Source of the DNA: Xylocopa sonorina | Lineage: Eukaryota; Arthropoda; Insecta; Hymenoptera; Apidae | Direction of reading: 5' to 3' | DNA: 64,000 bases | Assembly: GCF_050948175.1 (NCBI RefSeq) | Contig: NC_135203.1 | Location: 4,092,001-4,156,000 of the forward strand | Shown here: in pieces, positions 63,465 through 64,000 of the stretch | Position numbering within the stretch: position 1 is the first letter of the stretch | Layout: the number at the start of each line of letters is the position of its first letter | Made by a program: the position numbers and the translations under genes | The notes under the pieces: generated by a model | What the model saw: the letters and a program-made list of their open reading frames with translations, nothing else | What the model was told of the DNA's origin: nothing | Database searches by the model: none

Positions 63465-64000
63465 CAATATAAAGTACACGTTGCTAACAGTTCACAAATT
63501 TCTCATTCCGGATTGGAACAGAAACGAAATCACAGCGGTAAACCGAAAAAGTAATTCGCGGTGAACTGGTAAGACAGGTAAAAGGTAGGTAGAACCGAAG
63601 GAATAAACGATTTCTGCCGATACACCGGATTCGATGATCGCGGACGCGAACGAGCGTCGAAATAGAAACGGAGGACTTCCGGAGGATATATCCGCGGCAG
63701 CGATATTATGGCCGTCCCAGCCGTGGAATATCCAGCTCGGAGCGTCGAGCGTTTTTCGATTTCCAGCGCCGTGAATGAACCCCGATTGAGACCCCTAACC
63801 CGTCGCTCCCTCGAGGAGCCGAGGGTAGAACCGAGACCCGACCCGTGTGCTCGTCTCGATACCCGTACTGTGTCTCGCTTAAATTCTCCTGAAATCGACG
63901 ATGGCTCCTGCGATCCTGCGAATTCCTCTTCCTCCTTCTTTCGCGCCGCGGCGTCGATCACGGTTTCATTTCCACTGCCGCGGATACGATATTAGCCGCG
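63465..64000. other. Non-coding, right edge of window
   Basis: CpG-rich with open frames on both strands over 63530-63990. No domain or splice pattern supports a gene. Confidence 0.6.

Larger units (their letters stand above)
50435..64000 (-). other. Rbp6: Rbp6 intron upstream of the RRM1 exon (partial; continues beyond the window)
   Basis: The exon needs a preceding exon ending in the GGLSWQT-type RNP-2 segment with a phase-1 end. I looked for its reverse complement (tgcca preceded by gt, followed by glycine anticodons and a gaacat-like end) to 64000 and did not find it. All of this stretch is therefore best read as one intron of at least 13.5 kb, unless it holds non-coding 5' exons. Inferred by absence, so moderate confidence. 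Confidence 0.7.

Overview
The window is almost entirely non-coding DNA from an insect genome. It contains one small protein-coding exon that I can identify with confidence. That exon is on the minus strand at 50353-50434 (82 nt). It encodes the middle of the first RNA-recognition motif (RRM1) of an Rbp6-type Musashi-family RNA-binding protein. It has a consensus acceptor and donor, keeps a single open frame, and fits between the RNP-2 and RNP-1 motifs that neighbouring exons must supply. I found no other RRM exon in the window. The simplest reading is therefore that nearly all of 1-50352 and 50435-64000 is intron of one very long gene, with at least 50 kb downstream and at least 13.5 kb upstream of this exon. 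Transcription runs from right to left.

Organism: the exon is metazoan and closest to arthropod Rbp6. The DNA has intermediate GC content and is very rich in CpG (many CG runs and TCGCG/CGCG words). It has many purine/pyrimidine-asymmetric tracts and almost no recognisable transposons. This suits a hymenopteran, plausibly a bee. That is an inference from composition and gene type, not a species identification.

Layout. 1-14450: mixed CpG-rich intron with (GC)n and (AG)n tracts, a pyrimidine block at 6955-7400 and AT-rich patches. 14451-14866: diverged 208-bp tandem duplication. 14867-29184: CpG-rich intron with purine or pyrimidine blocks, a TTAA-ended palindrome at 21314-21333, and an octamer pair around a hairpin near 26.9 kb. 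29185-29608: near-identical 212-bp tandem duplication. 29609-49448: more intron, with a perfect CRE at 33160 and a CA/CG tract at 43668. 49449-51098: AT-rich stretch in which two TTAA-bounded repeat elements carrying the same subterminal palindrome sit on either side of the Rbp6 exon. 51099-64000: upstream intron with a possible enhancer module (53560-53840), a (GA)24 microsatellite, a (TTCC)8 tract, alternating purine and pyrimidine blocks (57.3-58.2 kb) and a 145-bp tandem duplication at 63182-63464.

Nothing here looks like an operon, CRISPR array, tRNA, rRNA or novel multi-gene system. The best leads are the repeat pair hugging the exon, the palindrome family inside it, the three tandem duplications with similar unit length, and the regulatory-looking clusters in the intron. 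Many open frames exist on both strands because CpG-rich DNA is poor in stop codons. None except the Rbp6 exon shows a recognisable domain or a convincing exon structure.
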